Assembly (NCBI RefSeq): GCF_029360765.1
Contig: NZ_JARKNA010000014.1
Location: forward strand, 62,001-126,000
From: Terrimonas pollutisoli
GTDB lineage: Bacteria > Bacteroidota > Bacteroidia > Chitinophagales > Chitinophagaceae
DNA length: 64,000 nt
Reading direction: 5' to 3'
A program made the translations under genes and the position numbers. Positions 8,793-16,726 of this stretch are shown here, in pieces. Each line of letters starts with the position of its first letter. Within the stretch, counting starts at the first letter, position 1. The notes under the pieces are model-generated. The model did not search any database. It was not told the origin of the DNA and saw only the letters and a program-made list of their open reading frames with translations.

Positions 8793-8911
8793 CCTACCGG
8801 GAAAGACTAGTATCCGGGCCGTAGGTATGTAGCGCTGCTTATGATCGCTATATTCGGGTTGAAACCAGAAAACAAATAGTTTGGCTCTTCCTTTATCGGG
8901 GGAGCTTTTTT
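8793..8911 (+). ncRNA. Structured leader or small RNA ending in an intrinsic terminator
   Basis: Successive hairpins can be drawn: cctac 8793-8797 with gtagg 8821-8825, then tagcg 8830-8834 with cgcta 8846-8850. An eight-pair terminator stem follows (8884-8891 with 8898-8905) with six T. No plus-strand gene precedes it, so the terminator must end either a small RNA or an attenuated leader of the Rieske gene, whose ATG is 84 bases further on. It matches no riboswitch class I can recognise by eye. Confidence 0.4.
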
Positions 8912-8994
8912 ATTATATCAAGTTGGAGCCTCCATCTATCAGTCCCCCGGTATTTTCAGCAACACTTTCTTATCTTCCAAATAAATTGACTGCT

Positions 8995-10080
8995 ATGAGT
9001 AAATTTTTTGTTGATGCAGATATTTCACAAGCCCATACCATTTCCACTGAAGTATACAAATCGACGCAGTTTTTTGAAATGGCAAAGGAAAAGATATTCG
9101 CCGCATCCTGGCAGTTAGCTGGTGATACAGATATGATAAAAACGAATGGCGCCTGCTATCCTTTTACTTTGCTGGAAAAGTTTATCAGCGAGCCTTTGCT
9201 GCTCACCCGCGATGAGAAAGGAGGACTGCATTGCCTGTCTAATGTATGTACACACCGGGGCAACCTACTCGTGTACGAATCCTGCCGGTTATCTAACCTG
9301 CGATGCAGGTACCATGGCCGGCTCTTTCATTTGGATGGGCAGTTTAAATCAATGCCGGAGTTTAAAGAAGTAAAAAATTTTCCTTCACCGGATGATGATC
9401 TGACCAGGCTTCCTTTATTTCAATGGGGAAAATTATTATTCACTTCGTTAAATCAGCGATATGACCCGACAGTTTTTTTTAAAGATATGATGCAAAGGGT
9501 TGCGTGGTTGCCTTTAGATGAGTTTCAGCATCGGCCTGATCTTTCCAAAGATTATTATATCAATGCCAATTGGGCCTTGTATTGTGAAAACTATTTGGAA
9601 GGGTTTCATATTCCTTTTGTACATGCCGGTTTGAATGCGGCGATTGATTTTACGGATTATTCAACCGAATTGTTTTATCCTTTTTCCAGTTTGCAGATCG
9701 GCATCAGTAAGACGGGTGAAAATTGTTTCGATCTGCCTTCCTCATCACCTGACTATGGAAAAAAAGTAGCTGCTTATTATTTCTGGGTATTTCCCAATAT
9801 GATGTTCAATTTTTACCCATGGGGTTTATCTATTAATATCGTGCAACCGCTGGCAGTTGATAAAACAAAAGTCTCTTTTCGTATTTATGTTTGGAAAGAA
9901 GAGTTGCGAAGCACAGGCGCCGGAGGTGAGTTAGATAAAGTGGAAATGGAAGATGAAGAAATTGTGCAACAGGTGCAAAAAGGAGTTCAGTCCAGGTTTT
10001 ATAAGCACGGAAGATATTCGGTTACAAGAGAAAGAGGAACACATCATTTTCATGAACTGCTGGCTCAATTCCTTCAATGA
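8995..10080 (+). CDS. Rieske [2Fe-2S] non-heme iron oxygenase, alpha-subunit type
   Basis: The ATG at 8995 gives 361 residues and starts the conserved part (MSKFFVDADISQAH); the frame stays open further upstream only through the leader terminator, so the earlier TTG is rejected. The Rieske cluster site is C85-x-H87 (CTHRGN) and C104-xx-H107 (CRYHG). The mononuclear iron site is ENYLEGFHIPFVH (198-210, H205 and H210). A C-terminal segment SRFYKHGRYS...HHFHELL is typical of GbcA/carnitine-oxygenase-like members. It probably hydroxylates or demethylates a small organic substrate using electrons from an unlinked reductase. The substrate is unknown; the amino-acid permease downstream hints at an amino-acid-like compound. 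Confidence 0.88.
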   Translation: MSKFFVDADISQAHTISTEVYKSTQFFEMAKEKIFAASWQLAGDTDMIKTNGACYPFTLLEKFISEPLLLTRDEKGGLHCLSNVCTHRGNLLVYESCRLSNLRCRYHGRLFHLDGQFKSMPEFKEVKNFPSPDDDLTRLPLFQWGKLLFTSLNQRYDPTVFFKDMMQRVAWLPLDEFQHRPDLSKDYYINANWALYCENYLEGFHIPFVHAGLNAAIDFTDYSTELFYPFSSLQIGISKTGENCFDLPSSSPDYGKKVAAYYFWVFPNMMFNFYPWGLSINIVQPLAVDKTKVSFRIYVWKEELRSTGAGGELDKVEMEDEEIVQQVQKGVQSRFYKHGRYSVTRERGTHHFHELLAQFLQ

Positions 10081-10089
10081 TAAGAAAAC

Positions 10090-10284
10090 GCCACGAATGA
10101 CACGAATCGCACAAATTTTTAAAACATTTATCTGTGTACATCTGCGTTTATCTGTGGCCAGCTAAAAAGAATAGCGTTATTAGCCACAGATAAACACAGA
10201 TTAACTCAGATTTTTAAAAGCCACAAATGACACGAAGTATAAAAATTGTTAAGTATTCTGTGTACATCTGCGTTTATCTGTGGC
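10090..10284. repeat. Direct and inverted intergenic repeats
   Basis: A 28-base exact direct repeat occurs at 10131-10158 and 10257-10284 (core tctgcgtttatctgtggc). A second repeat, gccac(g/a)aatgacacgaa, is at 10090 and 10220. Between them an inverted relative begins at 10183 (gccacagataaacacaga). The arrangement makes long hairpins possible between the Rieske and permease genes. Repeats with this wording are widespread in environmental bacteria, and their role is not established. Confidence 0.75.
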
Positions 10285-10297
10285 TCAAAAAATCAGG

Positions 10298-11725
10298 ATG
10301 AATCAACAAAACTCACTGCAAAAAAAGATTGGCTTTTGGTCAGCAACATCTATTGTCGTTGGCAGCATCATTGGTTCGGGTGTATTTATGAAGCCTGCTA
10401 CGATGGCTGCGCAATTAGGTTCTCCTGTTTGGCTGACGCTGGTTTGGATAATCGCAGGCCTGTTTTCTTTATTTGGTGCACTAATCTTTGCAGAACTGGG
10501 CGCCATGATGCCGGAAACGGGTGGCATCTATACCTACTTTCGCCGCATGTTCGGTGAGTTCTTTGCTTTTTTATATGGCTGGGCTGCATTTGCTGTTATT
10601 AATACAGCGGCAGTGGCAGCTATATCATTTGTATGTGCACAGTATGCCGATTATTTTTTGCAACTGCCCAGGTTTGACATAACAACTGAGCAAGCCTTTG
10701 TATGGCATATCCCTTTTATCGGCGACCTGTATCCTTTGCAAAACTTTGGTGTCAAATCGTTGGCTGTAGCGATAGTGATCATGCTCTCGGCACTAAATTA
10801 CCGGAGTGTAAAAGCAGGAAGTTCTTTTCAATTAATTTCTACTATTGTAAAAATGGGTGTGATCGGTGCATTGATCGCAGGGATACTTTTTTCAGGCAAA
10901 GGATCTTTTCAAAATTTCTTCCAGGCAGAAAACCCCAAAGAGGGGATGAGTTTGCTTAGCGGTATCGTTGTTGCTATGACCGGCGCTTTTATGGCTTATG
11001 ATGGATGGATCAATGTTACATTTATCGCAGGTGAAATAAAACAGCCGCAAAAAAATATACCAGGAAGCCTGATAGTAGGTGTGTTTGCCTGTATTATTAT
11101 TTATGTGTTAGTAAACCAGGCTTATTTATATGTATTGCCGGTTGAAAAATTAGCCAGTTCTTCTCTCGTGGCATCAGATGCCATATCCATTGCATTAGGA
11201 AATACAAGCGGAGCCATTGTTGCGGCTATGATTGTTATCTGTACATTAGGTTCTGTCAATGGAAATGTCATGGCTAACTGTCGTGTCACTTATGCAATGG
11301 GAAAAGATAGGGTATTCTTGCCCTGGGCGGGGAAGACACATACACGGTACCATACACCGGGTAATGCTGTATGGCTGCATGCAGTCTGGACATCTGCCTT
11401 TATCATCACCGGGTCTTTTGATATGCTGGCCGATATGTTTGTATTCATCACCTGGATCGCTTATTTATTTGGTGCAATAGGCATTTTCCTCTTTCGCAAA
11501 AGAATGCCTGATCAGCCAAGACCTTACAAAATTTGGGGCTACCCGGTGGTACCCATCCTGTTTATTGCATTTTCTTCTTTTTATGTAGTGATGACCATCT
11601 GGAATGATGTGACCAATTATTTAAACGACCGGCAGCCCGTTATTAATTCTGTATTGGGATTGGTGATAACGGCAGTTGGGGTTCCTTTGTATTTTTATTT
11701 TAAGAGGAAGAGTGGGGGAAATTGA
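10298..11725 (+). CDS. APC-superfamily amino acid permease
   Basis: The 475-residue integral membrane protein shows about 12 hydrophobic segments. TM1 has the APC fingerprint SIVVGSIIGSGVF (about residues 14-26), where the unwound GSG motif binds the substrate backbone. It resembles the LAT/SteT and YkbA type of amino-acid exchanger or permease. A GTG at 10280 is in frame, but it lies inside the 28-base repeat, so the ATG at 10298 is preferred. The gene follows the Rieske oxygenase on the same strand after 217 bases of repeats. Co-transcription is possible but not shown. Confidence 0.9.
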   Translation: MNQQNSLQKKIGFWSATSIVVGSIIGSGVFMKPATMAAQLGSPVWLTLVWIIAGLFSLFGALIFAELGAMMPETGGIYTYFRRMFGEFFAFLYGWAAFAVINTAAVAAISFVCAQYADYFLQLPRFDITTEQAFVWHIPFIGDLYPLQNFGVKSLAVAIVIMLSALNYRSVKAGSSFQLISTIVKMGVIGALIAGILFSGKGSFQNFFQAENPKEGMSLLSGIVVAMTGAFMAYDGWINVTFIAGEIKQPQKNIPGSLIVGVFACIIIYVLVNQAYLYVLPVEKLASSSLVASDAISIALGNTSGAIVAAMIVICTLGSVNGNVMANCRVTYAMGKDRVFLPWAGKTHTRYHTPGNAVWLHAVWTSAFIITGSFDMLADMFVFITWIAYLFGAIGIFLFRKRMPDQPRPYKIWGYPVVPILFIAFSSFYVVMTIWNDVTNYLNDRQPVINSVLGLVITAVGVPLYFYFKRKSGGN

Positions 11726-11780
11726 ATGTTGGTTAAATTGCCCAAGGATAAGACCTTGGAAAAATCAATGAATATTTTTT

Positions 11781-12140
11781 ATGAAGATTAAAAATATATT
11801 GATAGTGTTGTTTGTGATAGTCTGTGTAATCTCAATATTTGGAGTAATTTTTAAAAAGGAGCATAAGGTTATATTAATAAAAGATATTGCTTCAATATCT
11901 TTTAACGATTCAATAATATACGTTCGATACTACAAAGATGACTATGGCCCAGGAATAGAAACAAGAGTGAAAAATTTTGATACCTCATTTTGCTTTAGCG
12001 GAATAAATCATAAACTAAATCTTTTGTATTTTGACTATGCTAAAAAAGGGGATGTTATTCTAAAAGAAAAAAACTCCGATAGTTTTTATATTAAGCGAAA
12101 TGATACTATCCTTGGTTTTATATTATTTAAGTGTCAGTAG
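11781..12140 (+). CDS. Small membrane-anchored protein, unknown
   Basis: The 119-residue protein has one N-terminal transmembrane or signal-anchor helix (about residues 5-24, ILIVLFVIVCVISIFGVIF) followed by a small beta-rich, mostly polar domain with alternating pattern (VILIKDIASISFNDSIIYVRYY). No family is recognised. The gene is noticeably AT-richer than the flanking genes, which suggests foreign origin. It is followed by a perfect 13-base inverted repeat. Confidence 0.6.
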   Translation: MKIKNILIVLFVIVCVISIFGVIFKKEHKVILIKDIASISFNDSIIYVRYYKDDYGPGIETRVKNFDTSFCFSGINHKLNLLYFDYAKKGDVILKEKNSDSFYIKRNDTILGFILFKCQ

Positions 12141-12158
12141 AAGAATTACACTGCCCAA

Positions 12159-12209
12159 GCTATACGAAGCGTCTTCGCTTCGTATAGCCATTATGTGGCT
12201 TCCAGCCAC
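12159..12209. repeat. Perfect 13-bp inverted repeat followed by a second small hairpin
   Basis: Bases 12159-12171 pair perfectly with 12176-12188 (gctatacgaagcg, loop tctt). Immediately after, gtggct-tcc-agccac (12195-12209) forms another stem. It lies between the convergent unknown gene and the MocR gene and could terminate both, but lacks a T tract. Confidence 0.6.
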
Positions 12210-12230
12210 GTACGTAAAGACGGAAAATAC

Positions 12231-13676
12231 TTACATCATTTTCTGTATCAATTTTCCCAACATCATCAACCCGTAATCGGCATCATCATCCCAGGGTTTA
12301 CCAAAACTGATACGGATACAGTTGCTATAATTACAACTGGCCGAAAATATCTTTCCCGGCATTATGGATATATGATGCTTCATCGCTTCTGTCCTCAACT
12401 TAAAGCCATTCACTTTTTTATTTAATTGCACCCACAATACAAATCCGCCATGTGGCCGGGATACTTTTGTATCCTCAGGAAAATATTCAATGATGGCCTG
12501 CATATACCGAAGGCATTGGGTGTATAAGGCTTTACGCAAATTTTTTAAATGATATTCATAGCGGCCATTCTGCAGAAAATGCGCCATAGCGGCCTGTGTA
12601 AGAGTGGGAGAGCTGATATTGTGTATTCTTTTTATTTGCTTTACCTGTTCTAAAAATTTTCCAGGAATGGTCCAGCCAACACGATAACCTGGCGCCAGTG
12701 ACTTGGTCAATGAAGAGCAATGCATCACCATTCCCTTGGTATCATAATACTTGCAGGTACGTGGCCGGTTTTTCCCAAAATATAATTCACCGTAAATATC
12801 ATCTTCTATCAATGGGATATTATGCTTTGTAATGATCTCAACCAGTTTCTTTTTGTTCTCATCGGGCATGCACCCGCCTAATGGGTTATTAAAATTGGGT
12901 ATCACTACGCAAGCCTTGATCGGGAATTTTTTAATCACTTCCTGCAAACAATCCAGGTCGAGCCCGCTAACAAAACAAGAAGATATTTCCACTACTTTCA
13001 ACCCCATGTTTTCAATAGCCTGGAAAATGCCGAAATAATTGGGTGATTCCACAGCTACGGTATCTCCCGGTTTGGTAACAGCCTTTAAACAGATCGTGAT
13101 AGCTTCAAGACAACCGGTAGTAACCAATACTTCATCAGGTTTTATCTTTCCACCCCAGTTAAAAGCCAGCTTGGTTATTTGCTTACGCAATTCAATATTG
13201 CCCTGTGTATGTTCATAGCTGATGCAGTGATCCTTACTGTTGCGCAAGGCATGCATTACCGATTTATTGATTTTGGCGGCAGGTAATAAGGAAACATCGG
13301 GAACAGCCATTGCGAGATTGATTACTTTGTCATTGTGTGAAGCAATATCAGAGTAGATCGAAGAGATCATTTCCTTTACACTCACATCATGTGATAAAAC
13401 ATCAGGCTGTATGATCTTTGGCAAATCAGGAAATCGCCGTTGGTTGAAACGAACATAGTATCCTGATTTAGGTCTTGATTCAATCAATCCCTTTCCTTCC
13501 AAATGATAATAAGCCTGGAAAGCCGTGCCCATACTGATGCCGTACTCTTCACTCAGTAAACGAACCGAAGGGAGTTTGTCACCGATCTTCAACACATCAT
13601 CAGTGATCATTTTTTCAAGACCCGTTGCTACCTGCATGTACAGGTGGTCATCGGTAGTAAAGTTTGCTTTGCCCAT
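12231..13676 (-). CDS. MocR/GabR-type regulator: GntR winged helix fused to a class I aminotransferase fold
   Basis: The 481-residue cytoplasmic protein has an N-terminal GntR winged helix (about 10-80, KLPSVRLLSEEYGISMGTAF recognition region). It is followed by a fold-type I aminotransferase-like domain with the PLP lysine in SSLTKSLAPGYRVGW (K325). MocR regulators bind PLP, often as aldimine with an effector amino acid, and usually control a divergently transcribed gene. Here that would be the DMT exporter starting 175 bases away. A TAnnTTTG box between two direct repeats upstream of the gene points to autoregulation. Confidence 0.92.
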   Translation of the reverse strand: MGKANFTTDDHLYMQVATGLEKMITDDVLKIGDKLPSVRLLSEEYGISMGTAFQAYYHLEGKGLIESRPKSGYYVRFNQRRFPDLPKIIQPDVLSHDVSVKEMISSIYSDIASHNDKVINLAMAVPDVSLLPAAKINKSVMHALRNSKDHCISYEHTQGNIELRKQITKLAFNWGGKIKPDEVLVTTGCLEAITICLKAVTKPGDTVAVESPNYFGIFQAIENMGLKVVEISSCFVSGLDLDCLQEVIKKFPIKACVVIPNFNNPLGGCMPDENKKKLVEIITKHNIPLIEDDIYGELYFGKNRPRTCKYYDTKGMVMHCSSLTKSLAPGYRVGWTIPGKFLEQVKQIKRIHNISSPTLTQAAMAHFLQNGRYEYHLKNLRKALYTQCLRYMQAIIEYFPEDTKVSRPHGGFVLWVQLNKKVNGFKLRTEAMKHHISIMPGKIFSASCNYSNCIRISFGKPWDDDADYGLMMLGKLIQKMM

Positions 13677-13689
13677 AATGTTAAAAAAT

Positions 13690-13721
13690 CTGATCTAGTC
13701 AAAAATACAAAAACTGAATCT
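13690..13721 (-). promoter_or_regulatory. Candidate MocR promoter with flanking direct repeats
   Basis: On the minus strand TATTTTTG (13707 down to 13700) fits the TAnnTTTG box and ends 24 bases before the MocR start codon. Near-identical repeats ctgatct (13690-13696) and ctgaatct (13714-13721) flank it, as expected for a regulator that binds direct repeats over its own promoter. Confidence 0.35.
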
Positions 13722-13851
13722 GTTTTTTACTAAATAATCGGCCAAAATTTGTACAGGATTTTAAAGGGGCCATTTAAAATCGCAAAAAGCGGGTTGTCGC
13801 AGGCAGTTGCAATAAACAATTTTACAGAATTAATAATTAGAGGGACTAAAG

Positions 13852-14748
13852 ATGAAAAGGGAACTACATAAAGCATATTTCGCATTGGGATTGGTAAGTT
13901 TTTTTTGGGGTACTACCTATATCGCATCAAAGATAGGAGCTGAGAATATGCCCGGTCTATTTGTATCAGGCCTGCGACAGTTTATGTCCGGGCTTATACT
14001 GGTTGCTTACTTTTTAATACGGGGGTATCAATTGCCGGGTTGGGATGTATTGAAGAAAATCTCCGTGCAAAGCATATTCATGCTCTGTCTTGCGAATGGC
14101 TTACTCACCTGGTCGTTAGAATATATCAGCGGGGGATTGGCTGCTATCATTGCTGCCCTGGTTCCTTTATTTATTGCTTTATTCACAGTATGGCTTTCTA
14201 AATGTGCAAAGATCACCCGGTGGATGGTCGTTGGGTTGGTGGTAGGGTTTGCAGGTGTGTTTACCATCTTTTATGATTACCTGGCACAATTGCAAAGCAA
14301 AACATTTGTGTTTGGTGTGATACTGGCCCTGCTTTCCACTTTATCATGGTCGTTCGGCACGGTATATACATCCAAACAAAAGCCACCAATTGATATTTTA
14401 TTCAATGTGGGTTTGCAGATGCTGATAGCAGGAATAGTAGTGTTGATGGTTTGTGGCATCACCGGTAAATATATCAGCCTTGCAGATGTGAACCGGGATT
14501 CATGGCTGGCGCTGATCTACCTCGTTGTATTCGGTTCGTTGGTAGCCTATTCTGCCTATGTGTTTGTTATAGGTAAGTTACCCCCCACCCAGGTATCAAT
14601 ATATGCCTACATTAATCCTATAGTAGCAGTGGTGATAGGCTGGCTGCTGCTGTCAGAAAAAATGAATGCCAATATGATCATAGGTACACTAATCACTTTA
14701 GGCGGCGTTTATTTGGTTAACCGTGAATTCAAAAAAGTAAAACAATGA
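13852..14748 (+). CDS. EamA/DMT-family transporter
   Basis: The 298-residue protein has about ten transmembrane segments arranged as two EamA repeats (about 8-140 and 150-290). The N-terminal GLVSFFWGTTYIASKIG is typical of the family and the C-terminal GWLLLSEKMNANMIIGTLITLGGVYL marks the second repeat. Members export metabolites or amino acids. The gene is divergent from the MocR regulator and overlaps the following acetyltransferase by ATGA, so the two are translationally coupled. The regulated substrate is probably an amino acid or amine; its identity is unknown. Confidence 0.9.
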   Translation: MKRELHKAYFALGLVSFFWGTTYIASKIGAENMPGLFVSGLRQFMSGLILVAYFLIRGYQLPGWDVLKKISVQSIFMLCLANGLLTWSLEYISGGLAAIIAALVPLFIALFTVWLSKCAKITRWMVVGLVVGFAGVFTIFYDYLAQLQSKTFVFGVILALLSTLSWSFGTVYTSKQKPPIDILFNVGLQMLIAGIVVLMVCGITGKYISLADVNRDSWLALIYLVVFGSLVAYSAYVFVIGKLPPTQVSIYAYINPIVAVVIGWLLLSEKMNANMIIGTLITLGGVYLVNREFKKVKQ

Positions 14749-15260
14749 GTGAAATTAAAATTGTGGATTACCGACCTGAACACCAACCGTATTTCGAAGC
14801 CTTTAACCGTGTGTGGATAGAAGAATTGTTTGAAATGGAACCGGTTGATGAGTGGGTGCTGACCAATCCAGAAGAAGCAATTCTAAACGATGGCGGCGCT
14901 ATATTAATGGCGGAGTATAACGGGACAATTGCCGGAACGGTGGGTCTTCGAAAAGTAGACAGTAACGTTTACGAGTTTACAAAAATGGCTGTCGATAAAA
15001 ATTATCGTCGGTTGGGTATCGCAGAAGCTATCAGCTATGCAAGTTTTAAAAAGGCAAAAGAATTGGGTGCAAAGAAAGTGATACTCTATTCTAATACAAA
15101 AAATGCCGGGGCTATTAAATTATATGAGAAGATAGGTTTTCAGCATGTGGATGTGGAGCAAGGAGTTTATAAAAGAGCCAATGTAAAAATGCTAATAGCT
15201 ATAAACGATGCGCTGGATGCAGTAAAGAAATATGATGAACTGATTTCAATTCTAAAATAA
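14745..15260 (+). CDS. GNAT-family N-acetyltransferase
   Basis: The 171-residue cytoplasmic protein has the GNAT core: a substrate-side strand LMAEYNGTIAGTVGLRK, the acetyl-CoA loop MAVDKNYRRLGIAEAISYAS (about 83-103, Q/RxxGxA type) and the closing NAGAIKLYEKIGF motif. The four-base overlap with the DMT transporter gene suggests that transport and acetylation concern the same compound, for example detoxification or maturation of an amine. The substrate is not predictable. Confidence 0.88.
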   Translation: MSEIKIVDYRPEHQPYFEAFNRVWIEELFEMEPVDEWVLTNPEEAILNDGGAILMAEYNGTIAGTVGLRKVDSNVYEFTKMAVDKNYRRLGIAEAISYASFKKAKELGAKKVILYSNTKNAGAIKLYEKIGFQHVDVEQGVYKRANVKMLIAINDALDAVKKYDELISILK

Positions 15261-15342
15261 TAACGTTTAAGGTTGAAAGGGGCCGAAGTTTCAGAAATAA
15301 TAAAGGTGACGACAGCCTTAGACATCGAATAAATTAAAAGAG

Positions 15343-16038
15343 ATGAAAAAAATGAAAAAAATTGGACTTGTTGGAGGAATAAGTTGGGTATCAACGATGG
15401 ACTATTACAAATTTATAAATGAAGGAATCAATGAAAAACTAGGTGGGCTAAATTTTGCAGAATGTATAATTTACTCATTGAATTTTGGCGATATTCAAGA
15501 GAAAAGTTGGGAAAATTCTTTTGACTTGCTTCTCAATGCTTGTGGAAGTTTAAAAAGAAGTGGAGCGGATGCTATAATCCTCTGTGCCAATACTGCCCAT
15601 CTATTCGCAGACAAAGTTCAGGAAAAAATAGAATTACCTATAATTCATATTGGAACAGAAACTGCAATTGTAGTAAAAAAAAGAGGGTTAAAAAAAGTGG
15701 GACTATTGGGAACAAAGTTTACAATGGAAATGGAATTTTACATAAAAAAACTTGAAGAAAATGGTTTAGAAGTTTTAATACCAGATAAACAAGAAACACG
15801 AGATTATATTCAACATACTGTAAAAGAAGAATTGGGCAGAGGAGTAATTAAGGCAGAAACAAAGGAAAATTACATTTCTATTGTAAAAGATTTAGTTGGA
15901 CGTGGAGCAGAAGGAATAATATTAGGATGTACTGAAATTCCAATGTTGATTGGCCAGGCAGATTTTTCAATACCACTATTTGATACAACAAAAATTCATT
16001 CACAGGCAGTAGTTGAATATGTACTTTCAAAAAATTGA
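15343..16038 (+). CDS. Aspartate/glutamate racemase family protein
   Basis: The 231-residue protein carries both catalytic cysteine motifs of PLP-independent racemases: CANTAH (C81) and GCTEI (C196). N-terminal KKIGLVGGISWVST matches the aspartate-racemase/YgeA-type members. It probably interconverts L- and D-aspartate or a related amino acid in the cytoplasm. The gene is clearly richer in A than its neighbours, and its flanks (15261-15342, 16039-16166) carry no genes, which suggests a transferred single-gene insert between two acetyltransferase genes. Confidence 0.88.
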   Translation: MKKMKKIGLVGGISWVSTMDYYKFINEGINEKLGGLNFAECIIYSLNFGDIQEKSWENSFDLLLNACGSLKRSGADAIILCANTAHLFADKVQEKIELPIIHIGTETAIVVKKRGLKKVGLLGTKFTMEMEFYIKKLEENGLEVLIPDKQETRDYIQHTVKEELGRGVIKAETKENYISIVKDLVGRGAEGIILGCTEIPMLIGQADFSIPLFDTTKIHSQAVVEYVLSKN

Positions 16039-16166
16039 AACAGACGAAAAAGAACAAAAGGCTGCCGTTTATATGAGTATTTGCAACAGCAGCACAGGAC
16101 ATTAGAGCAATCGGCACAACATCTAAAAAACTTTTCCAAAGAATAAACTTTAAAACTAACTCAACT

Positions 16167-16709
16167 ATGGCCATAAAAATTAATCAGGCTGATGTTTCGC
16201 ATACGGCGATCATCGCCACGATCGGTAAAAAATCTTTCCGCAATGCATTTGAACATTTATTTAAAAGCAAAGAAGAATTATTTGAATACCTGGAACACAC
16301 ATACGACCCGTTGAAGCTCAGTAAAAGTTTGCGAAAGGAGAATAATATATACCTGCTCGCTTTCGCAGATGAAAGGCCGGTCGGTTTTGCTAAAGTAAAA
16401 AAGCATTCACTCAACGACCAGATCGAATCAGGTGCACAAATGGAATTGCAAAAGATCTATGTGCTTCCCGAATGGCATGGCCATGGGATTGGAACTTCCC
16501 TGTTAAAAGAAGTTAGAAATATAGCCAGGGAAATTTATCCTGACTATCTCTGGCTTGATACACATGTGAGTAATGAAAGTGCTATCCGATTGTATGAGAC
16601 TAATGGCTATAAAAAAATGGGGACTTATTCTTTTACCATTGGCACACAAACTTTCGATTATTACCTGATGGGACTGCCTGTCGCATTTAAAGTAACTACT
16701 GCTTGTTAA
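16167..16709 (+). CDS. GNAT-family N-acetyltransferase (PaiA-like)
   Basis: The 180-residue protein has the GNAT acetyl-CoA motif LQKIYVLPEWHGHGIGTSLL (about 92-111) and the C-terminal NESAIRLYETNGYKKMG. The N-terminal pattern (IGKKSFRNAFEHLF, then EELFEYLEHTY) resembles PaiA-type spermine/spermidine acetyltransferases. Its stop lies 17 bases before the aminotransferase ATG, so both may be in one transcript. The substrate is not certain. Confidence 0.87.
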   Translation: MAIKINQADVSHTAIIATIGKKSFRNAFEHLFKSKEELFEYLEHTYDPLKLSKSLRKENNIYLLAFADERPVGFAKVKKHSLNDQIESGAQMELQKIYVLPEWHGHGIGTSLLKEVRNIAREIYPDYLWLDTHVSNESAIRLYETNGYKKMGTYSFTIGTQTFDYYLMGLPVAFKVTTAC

Positions 16710-16726
16710 ACCTTAAATCAACAAAT

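Noticed and set aside
8881..8994. Longer Rieske protein starting at the TTG at 8881
   Set aside because: The extra 38 codons overlap the terminator hairpin and precede the conserved start at the ATG at 8995.
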